From contig CAMVLW010000002.1 in NCBI GenBank assembly GCA_947168445.1, positions 1 to 64,000 on the forward strand: a stretch of 64,000 nt of DNA, written 5' to 3'. Shown one piece after another: positions 61,029-64,000 of the stretch. This DNA is from an uncultured Clostridia bacterium (GTDB lineage: Bacteria; Bacillota; Clostridia; Oscillospirales; Acutalibacteraceae). Below the pieces are notes generated by a model. The model worked only from the letters and a program-made list of their open reading frames with translations. It was not told the DNA's origin and searched no databases. Made by a program: the position numbers and the translations under genes. Numbering within the stretch: the stretch's first letter is position 1; each line of letters starts with the position of its first letter.

Positions 61029-61969
61029 AGGCACTGTTCAACGGCGTTTTTAAGCTGCGCCTTTGCCTGCTCCAAGCTGCCCTTGACGGTGCAGCCCGCC
61101 GCAGCCGCGTGTCCGCCGCCGCCAAAGCGCGCGCAGAACTGCGCCGCGTTGATAACCCGCTCGTTGGCGCGGACGGAAACCTTGAAGTCGCCGGGGGCTT
61201 TTTCGCGCATGGTAATGCCGATTTCAACGCCCTCAATCTGGCGCGGGAGCGACGCCAAGCCCTCCAGCTCGCCGTCCTCAATGCCGAGCTTTTTCTGAAT
61301 GTCGCAGGTGACGGCGATAATCGCGCAGCGGTCGCCGCAGCAATACTCAATGGTGTCGTAAATCTCGCGCTCCAGCGCGATTTTCTTGCGGGTTTTTGTT
61401 TCGAACATCACCTTGTTGATATAGGCGGTGTCGCAGCCAATGTCAATTACGTCCGCCGCGACGCGCAGGGTTTCGGCGGTGGTGTTGGTGTAGCGAAAGC
61501 AGCCTGTGTCGGTGGAAATGCCGGTGTAAAGGTTGTTCGCGATTTCGCGGGTGAAGCGGATTCCCATTTCGCAAAACAGCTTGTATAAAATGACGCAGTT
61601 TGCCGCAGCGCTGCCGTCAACAAGCTTTAAGGGCGCCTTCACCTTGTTGGTGATGTGGTGGTCAATGCACAAATCAATTTTGCCCTCATATGCCGCGCGG
61701 TTGCAGCCGAGCAGCTTTTCGTCCGCGACGTCAACGCTGACGACGGTTTGCGCCTGAAAATCCTGCTGCAAAATGCCCTTTTGCAAAAAGGTGAAGTCCC
61801 GCGGTACGCCGGTGGTAATGACGCGCGCGTTTTTGCCGAGTTGCTGCAACGCAAGGCAAAGCCCAAAGCCGCTGCCGAGGGTGTCGCCGTCGGGATAGTC
61901 GTGGGTGAGGATTTCAAAGTTGTCGTGCGCCTTGAAAAACGCCGCAACCTCTCTGAGTTTTTCAGTCAT
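61025..61969 (-). CDS. nrnA: DHH-family phosphoesterase, NrnA-like oligoribonuclease/pAp phosphatase
   Basis: A 314-residue two-domain enzyme. DHH domain: THDYPDGDTLGSG near residue 23 and DLCIDHHITN near 100, with STDTGCFRYTNTT between. DHHA1 domain: FGGGGHAAAAG near 290. NrnA degrades nano-RNA and 3',5'-pAp. The ATG at 61969 lies inside the rbfA end (GGGGAAG site) and the stop overlaps truB, so translation is coupled on both sides. Confidence 0.92.
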   Translation of the reverse strand: MTEKLREVAAFFKAHDNFEILTHDYPDGDTLGSGFGLCLALQQLGKNARVITTGVPRDFTFLQKGILQQDFQAQTVVSVDVADEKLLGCNRAAYEGKIDLCIDHHITNKVKAPLKLVDGSAAANCVILYKLFCEMGIRFTREIANNLYTGISTDTGCFRYTNTTAETLRVAADVIDIGCDTAYINKVMFETKTRKKIALEREIYDTIEYCCGDRCAIIAVTCDIQKKLGIEDGELEGLASLPRQIEGVEIGITMREKAPGDFKVSVRANERVINAAQFCARFGGGGHAAAAGCTVKGSLEQAKAQLKNAVEQCL

Positions 61970-62333
61970 CACTTTCTTCCCCGCTTTCGGAAATGTCGAG
62001 GGAATTGAGGATACGACTGATGTTGGCGCTGTATTCAATGCTGTCCGTCGCTTCAAAAATCAGCTCTGGCACATGGCGCAGCTTCAGGCGGTGACCCAGC
62101 TCGCGGCGGACAAAGCCCGCGGCGGATTTCAGCCCCTTGACAGCCTCCTTTGCGCGGTCAAGCCCTTCCATCGCGCTGACCTTGACGGTGCAGTAGGACA
62201 AATCGTTTGTCACCTCAACCCTGACGATAGAGAGGAACGCCCCCGTTACCCGCGGGTCTTTAAGCTCCCTGAAAATCGCCGTCAGCTCGCGCTTAATATC
62301 TTCTGTTGTCCTTTCAATTCTGTGACTTGCCAT
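61962..62333 (-). CDS. rbfA: Ribosome-binding factor A
   Basis: A 123-residue KH-fold factor that helps mature the 5' end of 16S rRNA. It starts MASHRIERTTEDIKRELTAI and contains DPRVTGAFLSIVRVEVTNDLSY and FVRRELGHRLKLRHVPELIF. The acidic tail ISESGEESDD is common. ATG 62333 is preferred to a GTG at 62342. It lies 12 nt after infB. Confidence 0.95.
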   Translation of the reverse strand: MASHRIERTTEDIKRELTAIFRELKDPRVTGAFLSIVRVEVTNDLSYCTVKVSAMEGLDRAKEAVKGLKSAAGFVRRELGHRLKLRHVPELIFEATDSIEYSANISRILNSLDISESGEESDD

Positions 62334-62345
62334 TCTTTTCACTCT

Positions 62346-64000
62346 TTAATCTCTGTATTCCTCAATGGTATAAACCTCAAACATATCGCCTTCCTTGAGG
62401 TCGTTGAACTTTTCGAGTCCGATACCGCACTCGTAGCCCTCTTTAACCTCCTTGACAGCGTCCTTAAAGCGCTGCAGGGACGCAATGCTGTCGGTGGCGA
62501 TAACAATACCGTCGCGGATAACGCGAACGCCGCCGCCGCGCTGGATAACGCCGCTCTTGACATAGGAACCGGCAATGGTGCCGACGGACTTAATCTTGAT
62601 AACATTGCGGCACTCTGCCATGCCCAGCACAACCTCTCTGGTCTTGGGCGCGAGCATACCCTTCATAGCCGCTTCAATCTCGTTAATGCAATCGTAAATG
62701 ACGCTGTAAAGGCGCATGTCAACGCCCGCGGACTCCGCGTGAGCGGAGGCAACCGCGTCGGGACGGACGTTGAAGCCGACGATAATCGCGGAGGAAGCCT
62801 CTGCAAGCATAACGTCGCTCTCGTTAATCGCGCCGACAGCGCCGTGAATGACGTTGACGCGCACTTCTTCGTTGCTGAGTTTTTCAAGCGACTGGCGAAC
62901 AGCTTCAACGGAGCCCTGCACATCTGCCTTGACGATGATTTGCAGCTCCTTGACCTCGCCAAGCTTCATCTGGTCAAAGAGGTTGTCAAGGGTAATCTTG
63001 GTGCGGGCGTTGAAGATTTCTTCCTTCTTCTCCGCCTTTCTCTGCTCAACCAGCGTTCTTGCCAAGCGCTCGTCGGAAACCGCGTCGAATACGTCGCCGC
63101 CGACCGGAACCTCGTCAAGACCGGTAATCTCAACGGGAACCGAGGGACCCGCCTCCTGAACGCGCTCGCCCTTGTCGTTCATCATGACGCGGACTCTGCC
63201 GACGGTGGTTCCGGCAATGATGGTGTCGCCCTTATGCAGCGTACCGTTCTGCACCAGAACCGTCGCGATGGGGCCTCTGCCCTTGTCCAGACGCGCTTCG
63301 ATAACCGTACCCTTTGCGGCGCGGTCGGGGTTGGCTTTGAGCTCCTTCATTTCGGCAACCAGCGTAACCATTTCGAGCAGGTCGTCCAGACCCTCTTTGG
63401 TCTTTGCGGAAACGGGGATACAGGGTGTGTCGCCGCCCCATTCCTCGGGAATCAAATCATATTCGGTAAGCTGCTGCTTAACCTGTTCGGGATTCGCGCC
63501 CACCTTATCCATCTTGTTAATCGCAACAATGACGGAAACGCCCGCCGCCTTTGCGTGGTTAATGGCTTCAACGGTCTGCGGCATAATGCCGTCGTCCGCC
63601 GCGACAACCAGAATCGCGATATCCGTCACCTGCGCGCCGCGCGCTCTCATGGTGGTGAAGGCTTCGTGGCCGGGGGTGTCGAGGAAGGTGATGGGCTTGC
63701 CGTTGACCTGAACGCGGTAAGCGCCGATATGCTGGGTAATACCGCCTGCCTCGCCTGCGGTAACATTGGCGTGACGGATAGCGTCGAGGATAGAGGTTTT
63801 GCCGTGGTCAACGTGACCCATAACGACAACAACAGGCGCTCTGCCGACAAGATTTGCCTCGTCGTCCTCGCTGTCGTCAATCAGCTTTTCCTCAATCGTG
63901 ACGATAACCTCTTTCTCAACCTTTGCGTGGAACTCCATGGCAATCAGGGAGGCGGTGTCAAAGTCAATCGTGTCGGTGGCAGTAACCATTGTGCCCATGA
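62346..64000 (-). CDS. infB: Translation initiation factor IF-2 (5' part outside the window)
   Basis: At least 551 residues of the C-terminal part. G domain: [50 protein letters not shown] and [12 protein letters not shown]. Then domain II and the C-terminal [18 protein letters not shown] and [13 protein letters not shown] regions, to the stop at 62346. The piece before the G domain ([13 protein letters not shown]) is the end of the IF2 N-terminal region; the start lies beyond 64,000. First visible gene of the infB-rbfA-nrnA-truB operon. Confidence 0.97.
   Translation of the reverse strand, partial: MGTMVTATDTIDFDTASLIAMEFHAKVEKEVIVTIEEKLIDDSEDDEANLVGRAPVVVVMGHVDHGKTSILDAIRHANVTAGEAGGITQHIGAYRVQVNGKPITFLDTPGHEAFTTMRARGAQVTDIAILVVAADDGIMPQTVEAINHAKAAGVSVIVAINKMDKVGANPEQVKQQLTEYDLIPEEWGGDTPCIPVSAKTKEGLDDLLEMVTLVAEMKELKANPDRAAKGTVIEARLDKGRGPIATVLVQNGTLHKGDTIIAGTTVGRVRVMMNDKGERVQEAGPSVPVEITGLDEVPVGGDVFDAVSDERLARTLVEQRKAEKKEEIFNARTKITLDNLFDQMKLGEVKELQIIVKADVQGSVEAVRQSLEKLSNEEVRVNVIHGAVGAINESDVMLAEASSAIIVGFNVRPDAVASAHAESAGVDMRLYSVIYDCINEIEAAMKGMLAPKTREVVLGMAECRNVIKIKSVGTIAGSYVKSGVIQRGGGVRVIRDGIVIATDSIASLQRFKDAVKEVKEGYECGIGLEKFNDLKEGDMFEVYTIEEYRD

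Overview
This window reads as chromosomal DNA of an anaerobic, low-to-mid GC Clostridia member. The most likely home is a gut Oscillospirales/Ruminococcaceae-type bacterium. Support comes from AGGAGG-type ribosome sites, near-consensus TTGACA-17-TATAAT promoters, an electron-bifurcating Nfn pair, a dockerin-bearing secreted protein, DUF1292, a MurT/GatD-like pair and a large sugar-degradation section. No tRNA, rRNA, CRISPR array or phage module was seen. The exact species cannot be named from the sequence.

Layout. 0.3-6.3 kb: an unusual LuxE-LuxC-acetyltransferase operon, a secreted helical/beta-structured protein and a divergent TetR regulator. 6.3-18.6 kb: a SNF2 helicase, a dockerin protein, a MurT/GatD-like pair, NfnAB, lactate dehydrogenase, DUF1292, a zinc-ribbon membrane protein, an NAD(P)HX epimerase and an HPr-kinase-like P-loop protein. 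A striking array of micro-hairpins lies between the last two. 18.7-24.3 kb: a uracil permease remnant, the str operon (rpsL, rpsG, fusA, tuf) and a membrane protein. 24.5-30.2 kb: a maltodextrin ABC importer operon with a lipoprotein alpha-amylase. 30.7-32.2 kb: a divergent MurE-like ligase.

32.3-48.8 kb is a galactoside/raffinose utilisation region. It holds GalM, beta-galactosidase, a shared MsmK-type ATPase, an AraC regulator, alpha-galactosidase, galactokinase, GalT, fructokinase and an amylosucrase-like GH13. The enzymes make a coherent route: raffinose to galactose plus sucrose, galactose into the Leloir pathway, sucrose to glucan plus fructose, and fructose to fructose-6-P. Three membrane or transport genes embedded in it are broken, so the import side of the locus seems to be decaying while the enzymes stay intact.

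48.9-64 kb: a cytosolic ParB-like/BMP fusion, a metallophosphoesterase, a YczE-type membrane protein, a maltose-acetyltransferase-like enzyme, LtrA, NAD salvage (nicotinamidase plus NadE), a ThrH-like phosphatase, two paralogous small proteins separated by a 77-92 bp tandem repeat array, a phosphohexomutase, and the infB-rbfA-nrnA-truB operon, with infB running off the right edge.

The least explained items are the AATTCAT-punctuated hairpin array (17.64-17.86 kb), the MurT partner whose glutaminase residues are missing, the LuxCE pair without luciferase, the repeat array with duplicated genes at 56.7-58.3 kb, and phased operator-like repeats at 5.55 and 38.14 kb.
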